Origin: Strigamia acuminata
Taxonomy: Eukaryota; Arthropoda; Chilopoda; Geophilomorpha; Linotaeniidae
Length of the DNA stretch: 64,000 nucleotides
Direction: 5' to 3'
Assembly (NCBI GenBank): GCA_949358305.1
Contig: OX442324.1
Coordinates: forward strand, 558,001 to 622,000
The translations under genes and the position numbers were made by a program. Shown piece after piece: positions 45,281-57,212 of this stretch (positions are counted from its first letter, which is position 1; each line of letters opens with the position of its first letter). The notes under the pieces were generated by a model. The model had not been told where the DNA came from. It saw only the letters and a list, made by a program, of their open reading frames with translations, and searched no databases.

Positions 45281-46719
45281 ATTTCCACAGAATTGCAGCG
45301 ACATTGTACGGGATATTTCTGCCCGATTTGACGGACTTATGTAAAACATTGCTGAAATTCCGTGGAAATTTATAAAATATTGACAAAGGTTGGTGACCGA
45401 CCCACGGCGCGTTGCGGCGCGGTCGGAGCACGCGACCCGATCCCCCCCTCCCCCCGTCCCCAAAAAACCACGCCTCGAGGAACCCCGAGGTTCGGTTTCC
45501 GACCGGGTCGCCTCTTGATCCGACTCGGGGCGCGTCACGGCCGTTACGGGATCGTGACGGTCCCGTCACGATCCCGTAACGGCCCGCACGGGCCGTTAAC
45601 GGGCCGCCGACGGTCCCGTCACGATCCCGTAATGGCCCGTACAAGCCGTTGACGGGATCGTGACGGTCCCGTCACGATCCCGTAACGGCTCGCACGGGCC
45701 GTTAACGGGCCGCCGACGGTCCCGTCACGATCCCGTAACGGCTCGCACGGGCCGTTAACGGGCCGCCGACGGTCCCGTAACTATCCCGTAACGGCCCGCC
45801 GACGGTCCCGTCACGACCCCGTAACGGCCCGTACAAGCCGTTGACGGGATCGTGACGGTCCCGTCACGATCCCGTAACGGCTCGCACGGGCCGTTAACGG
45901 GCCGCCGACGGTCCCGTCACGATCCCGTAACGGCTCGCACGGGCCGTTAACGGGCCGCCGACGGTCCCGTAACTATCCCGTAACGGCCCGCACGGGCCGT
46001 TAACGGGCCGCCGACGGTCCCGTCACGACCCCGTAACGGCCCGTACGACCTCATGCGGGCCGTTAACGGCCCGTTAACGGCGTAAAACCAAAAACAGGAT
46101 TCGAGATTAATGTCTATGAATGTTGTACGCGTTTTCATGTACGTGTTGTCGGTTGTTGATTTTTTCGATTTACACCGTCACGGCCCGTTAACGGCCCGTC
46201 AACGGCCCGCATGGGGTCGTACGGGCCGTTAACGGGCCGCTGACGGTCCCGTCACGATCCCGTAACGGCCCGCACGGGCCGTTAACGGGCCGCCGACGGT
46301 CCCGTCACGGTCCCGTAACGGCCTTCGTTCCCGGACTTCGGCTCGCCGACGGCCCGTGCGACCTCATGCGGGCCGCTAACGGGCCGTCAACGGGCCGTTA
46401 ACGGCCCGTTTTCGACCCGCTACGGCCCGTCACGGCCTGTTGGCCGTGCGACCCGTGACTCGGAGTGTGGTTTTTGGGGACGAGGGCCGTCCTCCGGCCG
46501 CGCCGCGACGCGCCGCGGGTCGGACAAGAAACGACCCGGTCGGAAACCGAACCTCAGTGTCCAATCGGGCAGAAATTGTGCGGAAGTTTAACCAAAAATG
46601 GCCAAAAGTCGGTGCAAGTTTTGCACGCAACAAACGTCCGATGTGACAGTGCCCATGCGGGTTGGACGTGCATGTGGGCGCGTGTGGGCGCTCGATTTAC
46701 CGGCCCGTTGGACGAGTTA
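45281..46719. repeat. Foldback-like GC-rich block A
   Basis: A diverged 121-bp-type monomer (45400-45520) is followed by short tandem and inverted words (CCGTTAACGG, GGGATCGTGACGGTCCCGTC) to about 46080, a 100-bp spacer of normal composition (46081-46180), more of the same words, and an inverted-orientation monomer end near 46450-46560. It is nearly repeated at 48670-50081. The text is highly self-complementary. Confidence 0.8.
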
Positions 46720-48669
46720 AACCAAAATTTCCCAATATCTTGCATAAATTTAAAGAAGATTTGACAGATTTCCAGATTTTAAGCGATGTTTTACATAAGT
46801 CCGTCCCATTGCTGAAATTCCGTGAAAATTTGTCAAAAATTGACAAAAGTCTGTGCAAATTTTGTCAGAAATAGGAAACAAAAAATTTAAAATTCGTCCA
46901 ACGCGCCAGTAAATCGAGCGCGCCCATGCGTGGACAGTGCGCCGGCGGGAGCCCCGGCCGTCCTCTCTCTCTCTCTCTCGGCCGCCAAGGCTCGCCCCTC
47001 CGCCCGTCGGCGGGAGCCCCGACCGTCCCCTCTCTCTCTCTTTCTCTCTCTCTCTCGGGCGCCCGGAGCTCGCCCCTCCGCCCGTCACCGACTTTTGACA
47101 CAATTTTTGATGAAATTCAACGGAATTTTAGCAACGTTTTACAAAAAACCTGTGGAAATGTGTCCAACCGGGCAGAAATGTGTCGTAAAATGTTGCCGAA
47201 ATTCTGTGAAAATTTGTCACAAATTGCCAAAAGTCGGTGCAAGTATTGCTAGATTTGGGCGCATCAAACTGTGCCGAGATCTGACAGTGTCCACGCGGTT
47301 TTGAAGCGCCCACTGTCGACGCACGTGGGCGCTCAATTTACCGGCGCGTTGGACGAGTTTTGAAAAAAGTTTTTTCCTAATTTCTGACAAAACTTGCACC
47401 GAATTTTGTCAATATGTGATAAATTTCCATGGATTTTAAGCAATGTTTTACAGAAGTCCGTCCCATCGGGCAGAAATGTCTCGTAAAATGTCGCTGAAAT
47501 TCTGTGGAAATTTGTTAAAAAATTCCCACAAGTCGGTGCAACTTTTGCACGCATCAAACTGTGCCCCGAGAGTCCACGCGTGTGCCCGATCTGACAGTGT
47601 CCACGCGGGTTGGACGTGCGCATGTGGGCGCGCGATTTACTGGCCTCCAACTCATCAATTGAAGCTCTCATGCAGCGCAACGAATCATCTGAAGAGCGCT
47701 AGTGAATTCAAAAAATGGCGACAGAAAAATTAAAAACACGTCTAATTTATTCGACTCAAGAACGCGAACTAAATTGTCCAGATACTAGTCTACAATAGAA
47801 AATGCGGGAGTGCAACAATTGAAATTGCACGCGCTCAAAACAATTAGCAAAATAAAATCATATAAAACATCGAGACTGACGTAACTAGAATCACACGATC
47901 GTCGACGAGAGTCCACGCATGTGCGTGCGCGATGTACTCGTGTGGCCACGTGTTAAACGTGGGCACGACGCGCAAGAACCGTACACACCGAGTCAAGGAA
48001 CCACTAAAAAGACAAAACGAATTAAACACATGTCTAATGCAAAAACAATTAACAATAAAACTGTGCCCGAAACCGCCCGATCTGACAATGTCCACGCGGG
48101 TTGGACGTGTAAAACATCGCTTAAAATCTGTGGAAATCAGTCAAATGTTCTTAAAAATCGGTGCAAGTTATGCAAAATATTGGGAAAATTTTGTTTAACT
48201 CGTCCAACGCGCCGGTAAATCGAGCGCCCACACGTGCCCACATGCGTGAACAGTGCACTCGCCCTCTCGCCCCGTCGGCGTAGGCGCCGGCCGTCCGCCC
48301 TCTCTCTCTCTCTCTCTCTTCCGCTCGGGAATCGCCCTTCCGCCCGTCACCGAATTTTGTCAATATCTGATAAATTTCTACAGAATTGCAGCAACATTAT
48401 ACGGGATATTTCTGCCCTTTTGGACGGGCTTCTGTAAAACATTGCTTAAAATCTGTGTAAATTTATTAAATGTCGTTAAAAATCGTTGCAAGTTTTGTCA
48501 GATTTTGGAGAATTTTTTTAGAACTCGTCCAACGCGCCAGTAAATCACGCGCCCACGTGCGTGGACAGTGCGCCCCGCGTGGACACTGTCAGGTCGGGCA
48601 CACGCGTGGACTCTCGGGGCACACGGTTTGATGCGTCCAAAAAAATTGCACCGACTTTTGACAATTTGT
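46720..48669. repeat. Mixed repeat modules between blocks A and B
   Basis: Palindromic AT-rich modules (TTCCACnGAATTTCAGCAAC ... GCTGAAATTCCGTGGAAA) alternate with TCCAACGCGCC modules in both orientations and with (CT)n runs at about 46963, 47028 and 48299. 47645-48060 is an imperfect inverted copy of about 50505-50830. No gene. Confidence 0.7.
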
Positions 48670-50081
48670 GATAAATTTCCACAGAATTGCAGCGACATTG
48701 TACGGGATATTTCTGCCCGATTTGACGGACTTATGTAAAACATTGCTGAAATTCCGTGGAAATTTATAAAATATTGACAAAGGTTGGTGACCGACCCACG
48801 GCGCGTTGCGGCGCGGTCGGAGCACGCGACCCGATCCCCCCCTCCCCCCGTCCCCAAAAAACCACGCCTCGAGGAACCCCGAGGTTCGGTTTCCGACCGG
48901 GTCGCCTCTTGATCCGACTCGGGGCGCGTCACGGCGCGGTCGGAGGACGGCCCTCGTCCCCAAAAACCACACTCCGGGTCACGTGGTCTCGCACCCGACT
49001 CTTTCAGTTTTCCCGTTTTCAGCCCGTTACGGCCCTTGGCCGTAACGGGCCGTTACGGGATCGTGACGGGACTGTCGGCGGCCCGTTAACGGCCCGCACG
49101 GGCCGTTAACGGGCCGCCGACGGTCCCGTCACGATCCCGTAACGGCCCGTACAAGCCGTTGACGGGATCGTGACGGTCCCGTCACGATCCCGTAACGGCT
49201 CGCACGGGCCGTTAACGGGCCGCCGACGGTCCCGTCACGATCCCGTAACGGCTCGCACGGGCCGTTAACGGGCCGCCGACGGTCCCGTAACTATCCCGTA
49301 ACGGCCCGCACGGGCCGTTAACGGGCCGCCGACGGTCCCGTCACGACCCCGTAACGGCCCGTACGACCTCATGCGGGCCGTTAACGGGCCGTTAACGGGC
49401 CGTTAATGGCCCGTTAACGGCGTAAAACCAAAAACAGGATTCGAGATTAATGTCTATGAATGTTGTACGCGTTTTCATGTACGTGTTGTCGGTTGTTGAT
49501 TTTTTCGATTTACACCGTCACGGCCCGTTAACGGCCCGTTAACGGCCCGTTAACGGCCCGTCAACGGCCCGCATGGGGTCGTACGGGCCGTTAACGGGCC
49601 GCCGACGGTCCCGTCACGATCCCGTAACGGCCCGCACGGGCCGTTAACGGGCCGCCGACGGTCCCGTCACGGTCCCGTAACGGCCTTCGTTCCCGGACTT
49701 CGGCTCGCCGACGGCCCGTGCGACCTCATGCGGGCCGCTAACGGGCCGTCAACGGGCCGTTAACGGCCCGTTTTCGACCCGCTACGGCCCGTCACGGCCT
49801 GTTGGCCGTGCGACCCGTGACTCGGAGTGTGGTTTTTGGGGACGAGGGCCGTCCTCCGGCCGCGCCGCGACGCGCCGCGGGTCGGACAAAAAACGACCCG
49901 GTCGGAAACCGAACCTCAGTGTCCAATCGGGCAGAAATTGTGCGGAAGTTTAACCAAAAATGGCCAAAAGTCGGTGCAAGTTTTGCACGCAACAAACGTC
50001 CGATGTGACAGTGCCCATGCGGGTTGGACGTGCATGTGGGCGCGTGTGGGCGCTCGATTTACTGGCGCGTTGGACGAGTTT
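48670..50081. repeat. Foldback-like GC-rich block B
   Basis: A near-duplicate of block A (1412 versus 1439 bp) with the same spacer at about 49421-49520. It is flanked by inverted copies of the TCCAACGCGCCAGTAAATC module (48530 forward, 50055 reverse). Confidence 0.8.
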
Positions 50082-51479
50082 TAAAAAAATTCTCCAAAAT
50101 CTGACAAAACTTGCAACGATTTTTAACGACATTTAATTGATTTCCACAGATTTTAAGAACACTGTTTTACAGAAGCCCGTCCAATCGGGCAGAAATGTCT
50201 CGCAAAATATTGCTGAAATTCCGTGGAAATTTATCAAAAATCGTTGCCAGTTTTGTCAGATTTTGGAGAATTTTTTTAGAACTCGTCCAACGCGCCAGTA
50301 AATCACGCGCCCACGTGCGTGGACGATGCGCACGTCCAACCCGCCAAGGCTCGCCCCTACGACCGTCGGCGGGAGCCCCGGCCGTCCTCTCTCTCCCTCT
50401 CGGCCGCCAATGCTCGCCCCTCCGCCCGGGACTCGCCCCGCCGCCCGTCACCGACTTTTGGCAATTTCCTTGCAAACAGCAACGAGAATGATGTATTTAT
50501 TGATAATTGTTTTTGCATCGGACATGTGTTTAATTTTAGTGGTTCCTCGACTCAGTTTGTGCGGTTCTTGCGCGTCGTGCGCACGTTCAACACGCGCCCA
50601 CGCGAGTATATCGCGTGGACTCTCGTCTCTCTCGTCAGTCTCGATGTTTTGTATGATTTTATTTTGCTAATTGTTTTGAGCGCGTGCAATTTCAATTGTT
50701 GCACCACACACGCATTTTCTATTGTACACCAGTGTTCCTATGTCGAATAAATTAGACTTGTTTTTAATTTCTCTGTCGCCATTGTTTGAATTCACTGCGC
50801 TGCACGAGAGCTTCAATTTATGAGTTGGACCGCTTTTTATACAAATTATGTGGGAATTTTGCTCGATTCATGCGCGGTTCTTTCTTGAGCGTCGGGCAAG
50901 TTTTGTCAGATATTGCAAAAAGTACATCGCGCGTGCACGGGCGTGCGTGGACGGTGCCCGCGTCCAACGCTCATCGGCGTCCAACTCCTTGTCTACAAAG
51001 AAGGTCGGGGTTTCGGGCATATCCTTTGCCACGACCGCGTCTTGGTTCTCGCCTTCGGTGGTCATCTCCAAGGCGGGAATCAGCCCGGATTTCGACGGGG
51101 TGCTGTCGGTCAGAAAGGGAACGGTCGGTGTTGTTGGGGAGATGTTGGAGCAGTACTAAACGTCATGTTTTGTTCACGTGAAAATGAAATGTGCGTTTAA
51201 AAAGCCTATCGTGCTGCCGGGACGTTTATTAATTTTCCCAGTTTGACATAAGCGAGCGCGCACATGGCGACGGCAATGTCTTTTGTCACCTTTAAATTCC
51301 TTTTTGGTTTCAACTATGTAAGTTACCTTGTTTTATTAAAATAACTGTTAGTTTTGTATATTTGCTAGTTGGTTCATGTTTGGTGCGTTAGATATAAACA
51401 CCAAACCACCGTATTTATGTTTTCTGAGACGTACGACGCGAGTCGCGCTCGTACGCCGACTTCGACACATCGGTAAACC
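50082..51479. repeat. Repeat modules and unassigned DNA left of Copia-3
   Basis: Further palindromic AT modules, a CT run near 50385, and the inverted partner of 47645-48060. On the minus strand 50950-51140 has an open exon-like frame (contains VVAKDMPETPTFFVDKELDA) with coding-like composition. On the plus strand an ATG-initiated 18-codon frame at 51267 runs into a GTAAGT donor. Neither could be identified. Confidence 0.4.
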
Positions 51480-51484
51480 GCCAG

Positions 51485-52046
51485 TGTAGGAGAGTGGTGC
51501 GCAAATAATCGGTAAATGAACCGATGTGGAAGCGTGAAATAAAGCACGTCGCAAATGCGCGACGGTTAATTCCGATAACAGAATCGCGTGATGCGATTCG
51601 ACCGAGCGCGTGATGCGATTCGAGCGAGCGCGCGACTTATGGTCGCTTATATGCGCTTAAATAGCACTGAAGGTGCTCTAAAGTGAAGGTAAACACTTAA
51701 AAACATAAAAGTTTAATGAAAAGTAAACCATATCTTACATAAATGAATTTCCAAAGGTGAAAAGATGTGAAAGTGCACACACCTGTGTGCGCTGCCATCT
51801 TGGATTCGGGATAAGAGTGTCACAGCACTCTGGTGACAGTTATTAACATTAAGTTTTAAATTAAAGAACAAATCATCCAAGTAAAACATAAGCAAAGTAT
51901 GGAATTACATACTGGACAGCAGAAAATAAATCCAAATAGAGAAAACAGTAAATAAATGATCAAATATCAATACAATGTGTTTGAACACAAAACATATAGT
52001 AAATAAACATTTGATATCGACAACATGAGTGGTTCTTAGACCAACA
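51485..52046 (-). repeat. Copia-3 3' LTR
   Basis: 562 bp, same as 58099-58660 at offset 6614. The inner neighbour is the polypurine tract (plus strand AATCCCCCCTTCG, 52047-52059). Confidence 0.95.
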
Positions 52047-52253
52047 AATCCCCCCTTCGATCTTAAATGTTCGGGGAAAGATACAATCGGGTACTAGAAT
52101 TATAGTATAAACATTAATCAAAAGGGAAATAATAATGTCGAATCACCGAGCCGGGTACTATCATTGAAAAACTCTACGAAAGCCCGAATATTCCCACTGA
52201 TCTCGATGATTCTCACAATCGGGAAAAACTAAATTAAGAATGTCACGATAAAG

Positions 52254-55200
52254 TTACAATCGGAAAATCCGAGAAATCAACGATTGTAAACGTTCCGATC
52301 CGAGCCACTTCGTGAAGATGTCGGCGACGTTGAGATCGCCGGGCACTTTGCGGAGTTCGAAGCGTCCCGCCGTATACCACTCCCTGAGCCAATGATAACG
52401 TACACGAATATGTCGAGTTTTCGAAGTTTCGACATCGTTGGAAGTAAACTGTATGGCCGAGAGAGCGTCGGAATAGATTACGGGTCGCGATAATCGGTTG
52501 AGGATCGGAAACTGAAGATAAACGTGGTCCAACCAGTAAAGCTCCTTGACACACTCAACAAGGGCGATAAATTCTGCTTCCATTGTTGAGCATGCCACGG
52601 TCGACTGTTTACGACAGGACCAGCCGATTGGAATGTTGCCGATGAAAGTGATATAGCCGCCGAAACTCAATGATGTCTCCGGATCGCATGCCCACGAAGC
52701 GTCGGTGTAAGCCCACAATTGTGAAGATGTACAGCCGGATAGTTCAATACAAAAGTCTGCGGTGTTTGCCACGTACTGCAAGACTTGAAGTAATGCTCGA
52801 ATGTGGGTCTTATTATAACAGATGTTGTATTGCGATAAATGGATAACGGAGTAAAGTATATCGGGGCGCGTCCTCGAAGCCAAGAATAACAGCGATCCTA
52901 TCAGCGAGCGGTATGGAAAATCTTCCAAATTCTCGGTCGATCCTCTGACGAGTGTCGTCCCGGGTGTCACGGGAACTTTCACGAGCTTGTTGGTCGAGGT
53001 TCCAAATTTCTTAATGATTTTCGCGATATAAGCACGTTGGGAAATGAATGTGCGTCCCATATCACGAATGAACTCGACGCCTAACAATTTCGTAATCGGA
53101 CCGAGGTTAACGATTTGGAATTTCAAACTGATAAGTTGGATCAATTGGTCGAAAACGCTGTCGGACGCGTAGAATAAAATAATATCGTCCACGTAGATTA
53201 ACATGATAGCGGAGTTTCCAAAGACGTAAACACAGTTGCAAGCTGGCATTCTTCGGAATCCGAGGTCTCGAAGCGTCTCGTCTAACTTTTCGAACCATTG
53301 TCTTCCCGACTGGTGGAGGCCGTAAAGGGATTTAACGAGTAGCCACACATTGTTGGGGTTGGAACATGTGGCACCTGCAGGGATCCGCATGTAGACTTTG
53401 TGTTTAAGTTCGCCATACAGGTACGCACATTTCACATCTAAGTGTGCATCCTTCCAACCACGCAACACGACGAGAAGACAGAAGAATAAACGGATTAAGA
53501 CGAAATTCACCACCGGACTAAAAACTTCATCGTAGTCGACTCCGAGAGTTTGACGAAAACCCTGGGCGACTAAACGAGCTCGATATCTGGTGATCGTCCC
53601 TGCTGCATCGGTCTTAAGCTTAAAAAGCCATTTGCAGCCAAGAATCGTAGTATCCGGTGGTCTTGGAACTTCGAGATAAACCTCTCTCTCGGTGAATGTG
53701 TCGAGCTCTTCCTTAATGGCTTCGCACCATTTCGGAGCGTCGGAGAATTTCGGGATTTCAGCGTAGGAAGCTGGTTCCGTTCTACAGAGATGAGCGGCAT
53801 GACGAACACCCGGAATAGTCGGCAATGTATACTCAATGTTGCTCCAAATAAACAGTTCTGGCTCATAATCGATATTGTTGAGCATACAATATTCCTCAAC
53901 ATCTCTCTGAGATCTAAGTCGAATGCCGGGCATCGGAAAGTAGTAAACGTCTGTTTTAATCGATCCCGGAACTTGATCCTTCCGAAGGTGTTCCTCGCGT
54001 CTCCAATCACTGCACTCGGAATCTCCCCCAATGGGTCGCCAAATATATGCAGTATGGCGATCCGTAGCAGGCAAAACTTCTGTCCCGACTATGTGCTGAA
54101 TTGGAGCAGGAGACATTGGAGTATCGTCAAATACCGACACTGTATGAGAAAGATCTGCTCCACGGGTTTTCCGGCGATATGTGATGTATCTCGCTGGAGA
54201 ACCAGGCGGTGATTGGCGAGGAGACTGCTCTGCAGATGTCCCAGTGAAATCAGATGTTCTTGGAAGAATGGCTTGGTCATCAAAGTCAGCAATATCGTCA
54301 TCTGTATCTCCTTCCTGATAGAGGATGGGATATGACTGAGAATGACCCAAACTTGCCGAACTCGGTAATTGGAGTGCACACGCATCCAACAATAACTGCT
54401 CTGGCGTTGTCGGAGGCGGCAATTGGATGACCGGTGTATGAACAGAGTGAGATGTCGATACGCCGCTGACATGGCTAGCTCCACCATTATCGGAATCGTC
54501 GTCGGAATGATCAGAATGTTCGGAATCGGATCCTCTTGGCCAGTCATGGAACTGGACGTTGTCGTTAAACGAAACCGATTGCTGTCCGACATCAGAAAAA
54601 GTTTCTTCGGGCCGTTGAGATGCGCCACGAAGAGATTTCCGATATGATTGGCGTTCATCGATCTTGACGTGAACCGTTTCGTAAACTCGATCTTCTACCG
54701 GATTCCAAACTCTATATCCGCGGGTACCAGTCGCGTAACCAACGAGATATCCCTCCCATGCACGCGGATCTAGTTTCTTGCGGCCTGGCGCGGTGTAATG
54801 CACCCAGCATTTGGACCCCATTTTGCGTAGGTGTCGTAAAGACAATGCTCGTTGTCGCCATAGGATATACGGAATTTGGTTATTCAATCTCGAATGCGGA
54901 CTTCGGTTCTTCACATACGCGAAAGTAACTGCGAGTTCCGCCCAAAGGTCGTCCGGGAGTTGAGTTTCGGAGATAAGAGATCGGACACTGTCGGCCATTG
55001 TTCGATTTATGCGTTCTGCAGTGCCGTTCATTTGAGGTGATGCAGGATTGGTCCTCTGCCCTTGGATGCCCTTTTCTTTGAGGTAGTTCGAGAATTCATT
55101 TGACATGAATTCGCCGCCGCGGTCGGATCTAATCGCTTTCACACGCGTATTCTGAATTCGTTCAACGCGGGCGACGAAGTCTTTGAATGCCCCAAAGGTT

Positions 55201-57212
55201 TGCGACTTCTGGGCCAACGGGATAATCCACGTGTAACGTGTGGCATCGTCGATGATGGTGAAAACATAATCCGAGCCGCCCAGTGACGTGAGCGGGGCTG
55301 GTCCCCACAAATCCATGTGTAGAAGATCCAATGGTTTCGATGTACAGGGATTCGGGTCCGGTTTATGCGAAGCTCTGGTTGATTTAGCAATTCTGCAGTC
55401 GTTACACGACAATTCCTGTCGGACTTCAGCTGGTTGCAGACCATAAACCTGGTCGTTAGCTGCCAGAAGCTTCATTGCATTAGTATGCAGGTGACCGAGA
55501 CGACTGTGCCATAGACCGGTGGCGTCTTTAACCGAAGCAGGATTAGCAATTACCTTCTTCTGTGACGGAGGTAAATTGCCAGGAGGAGGGGAAGTTGGCA
55601 GGAATTGCAGAGCATTGGAATAGGACTGTGTGGTCGGATTGACAATGACCGGTGGAGGAACGGGAGTAAGGACGGGAAAATGTGTAGGATCGGTCAGGTT
55701 TGGAATTGGTTGGGTGGGAATTGCCTTCGCACTCTCAACCGCTGGCGGATCAAAACGATAGTCTGTAATTTCCCGTTGCTTTTGTTTTCCGTTAACCGGT
55801 TTCGGAACATTGTCGAAGTCCACTTCTGTCGTGACCATTGTTTTAACAGGTTGAATTGTCGGTGGAGTGGCCGTCGAAACCGTTGTCGAACTGATAGGGG
55901 CCGAACACAAACCGTCCAAATAATACAAGCCACCACGTTCCTTTGCACGAATGATTGGCAAACGATAGTCCGATTCATAAACATTAACTTCTCCGTTGAA
56001 AATGTGGATATGATGTCGCGTTTTATCGATTTTCGACACCGAAATCAAATTGGCTTCGAAATTCGGTGCGTACAGAACGTTGGTCAAATCCAAAACGCAA
56101 TCTGCATCATCAACTGACGTAAGAAGTTGAACCGTTCCTCGTCCAGTAACTTGCGATTTGCCTTGCCCCAATTCGATGTCGAAAGGCGGAATGTTCGTGA
56201 AATCGGTGAATAAAGCTCGCACATGGGTCACATGGTCAGTAGCGCCGCAGTCGACAATCCACTCATTGGATTGCATAAAGTGGGCAACTGGGCGCTCAAC
56301 GACTTGCGGTGCACTGCAGAAAAATGTCCCTTTCCGAATTGGACGTGAACTTCCTCGAGGGCGAGTATCTTCGACCTTGGCGACGGCGTTCTTGTTCCGT
56401 CTTCGACTCTTGCTTCTCGATGAGCGTTGTACGGAAGCCGTCGGCTGATTCGGGTTCGGATTCTCACGTCGCGGGTGGGGGCACTTATTCGCGTAGTGGC
56501 CCATCTGGTCGCAATTGAAACACCGAATAGTTGACAAATCACGGGCACCGGATTTATTACGCGGGCGAAACTGTCCTTTCGCAGAAGCATGAGCCGTCGG
56601 TGGAGTTGTTCGAAGCAGACCCGCCGATCTTAAACGAGATTGTTCGGATATCAACTGTTCGGCAACCAAAGTCGGTGTAAATTTGTCATCCGGCCAATGG
56701 TAAATTGCGAACGTTGCCTGGGCATACTCAGGTGGCAATCCCTTAAGATACTGATATGCGTGGTGGTCGGGCGAAGTTTCCTCCTTAACGTCCTTTAATT
56801 GCCTCACGTAGTGATCGACTCGGGCAATAAAATCCGGCATATCCTCGTTGGGTCCAATCTGGAGATTTAAAAACTCCCAACGCATGGCTGCTCTTCTGGC
56901 CCGTGAGCTTGGCGCATAAATCTTAGCCAGCGCGTCCCACGCCTCCTTCGGCGTATTACATGTGTCCAACACTGATCGTTTGGGCTCGCTGACTTGGATA
57001 TAGATGTGACCGAGGGCTTTATCTTTCTTGGTCATGTACCGATCCTTTTCTTTTTCCGTCAAGGTAGCTAAATGTTCGACTTCCTTCTCCTCGGTAACAT
57101 GCCTCCAAAGGCCCTCGGACTTTAGCAGCATGCGCATCGACCGCTGCCACTGCTCGTAGTTTCCAACTCCGAGTACGGGAATTTTGCTTGATGAATCTCC
57201 GGATTTGTGCAT
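52254..57212 (-). CDS. Copia-3 Gag-Pol polyprotein
   Basis: A 1652-residue polyprotein from ATG 57212. The order is a copia capsid domain (about 15-190), a CCHC knuckle (CFNCDQMGHYANKC, about 231), a protease with WIVDCGATDH (Asp at about 321, a Cys where Thr or Ser is usual), a HxxxxGH...CxxC integrase zinc domain, integrase Asp at about 634, SDRGGEF for the second Asp and AERINRT for the Glu, a long Ser/Pro/Asp-rich linker, a reverse transcriptase with YVDD (about 1340, 53184-53195) and a C-terminal RNase H (YTDASWA, EAEFIAL). No stop or frameshift was seen. It would carry out its own reverse transcription and integration in virus-like particles. Confidence 0.95.
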   Translation of the reverse strand: MHKSGDSSSKIPVLGVGNYEQWQRSMRMLLKSEGLWRHVTEEKEVEHLATLTEKEKDRYMTKKDKALGHIYIQVSEPKRSVLDTCNTPKEAWDALAKIYAPSSRARRAAMRWEFLNLQIGPNEDMPDFIARVDHYVRQLKDVKEETSPDHHAYQYLKGLPPEYAQATFAIYHWPDDKFTPTLVAEQLISEQSRLRSAGLLRTTPPTAHASAKGQFRPRNKSGARDLSTIRCFNCDQMGHYANKCPHPRRENPNPNQPTASVQRSSRSKSRRRNKNAVAKVEDTRPRGSSRPIRKGTFFCSAPQVVERPVAHFMQSNEWIVDCGATDHVTHVRALFTDFTNIPPFDIELGQGKSQVTGRGTVQLLTSVDDADCVLDLTNVLYAPNFEANLISVSKIDKTRHHIHIFNGEVNVYESDYRLPIIRAKERGGLYYLDGLCSAPISSTTVSTATPPTIQPVKTMVTTEVDFDNVPKPVNGKQKQREITDYRFDPPAVESAKAIPTQPIPNLTDPTHFPVLTPVPPPVIVNPTTQSYSNALQFLPTSPPPGNLPPSQKKVIANPASVKDATGLWHSRLGHLHTNAMKLLAANDQVYGLQPAEVRQELSCNDCRIAKSTRASHKPDPNPCTSKPLDLLHMDLWGPAPLTSLGGSDYVFTIIDDATRYTWIIPLAQKSQTFGAFKDFVARVERIQNTRVKAIRSDRGGEFMSNEFSNYLKEKGIQGQRTNPASPQMNGTAERINRTMADSVRSLISETQLPDDLWAELAVTFAYVKNRSPHSRLNNQIPYILWRQRALSLRHLRKMGSKCWVHYTAPGRKKLDPRAWEGYLVGYATGTRGYRVWNPVEDRVYETVHVKIDERQSYRKSLRGASQRPEETFSDVGQQSVSFNDNVQFHDWPRGSDSEHSDHSDDDSDNGGASHVSGVSTSHSVHTPVIQLPPPTTPEQLLLDACALQLPSSASLGHSQSYPILYQEGDTDDDIADFDDQAILPRTSDFTGTSAEQSPRQSPPGSPARYITYRRKTRGADLSHTVSVFDDTPMSPAPIQHIVGTEVLPATDRHTAYIWRPIGGDSECSDWRREEHLRKDQVPGSIKTDVYYFPMPGIRLRSQRDVEEYCMLNNIDYEPELFIWSNIEYTLPTIPGVRHAAHLCRTEPASYAEIPKFSDAPKWCEAIKEELDTFTEREVYLEVPRPPDTTILGCKWLFKLKTDAAGTITRYRARLVAQGFRQTLGVDYDEVFSPVVNFVLIRLFFCLLVVLRGWKDAHLDVKCAYLYGELKHKVYMRIPAGATCSNPNNVWLLVKSLYGLHQSGRQWFEKLDETLRDLGFRRMPACNCVYVFGNSAIMLIYVDDIILFYASDSVFDQLIQLISLKFQIVNLGPITKLLGVEFIRDMGRTFISQRAYIAKIIKKFGTSTNKLVKVPVTPGTTLVRGSTENLEDFPYRSLIGSLLFLASRTRPDILYSVIHLSQYNICYNKTHIRALLQVLQYVANTADFCIELSGCTSSQLWAYTDASWACDPETSLSFGGYITFIGNIPIGWSCRKQSTVACSTMEAEFIALVECVKELYWLDHVYLQFPILNRLSRPVIYSDALSAIQFTSNDVETSKTRHIRVRYHWLREWYTAGRFELRKVPGDLNVADIFTKWLGSERLQSLISRIFRL

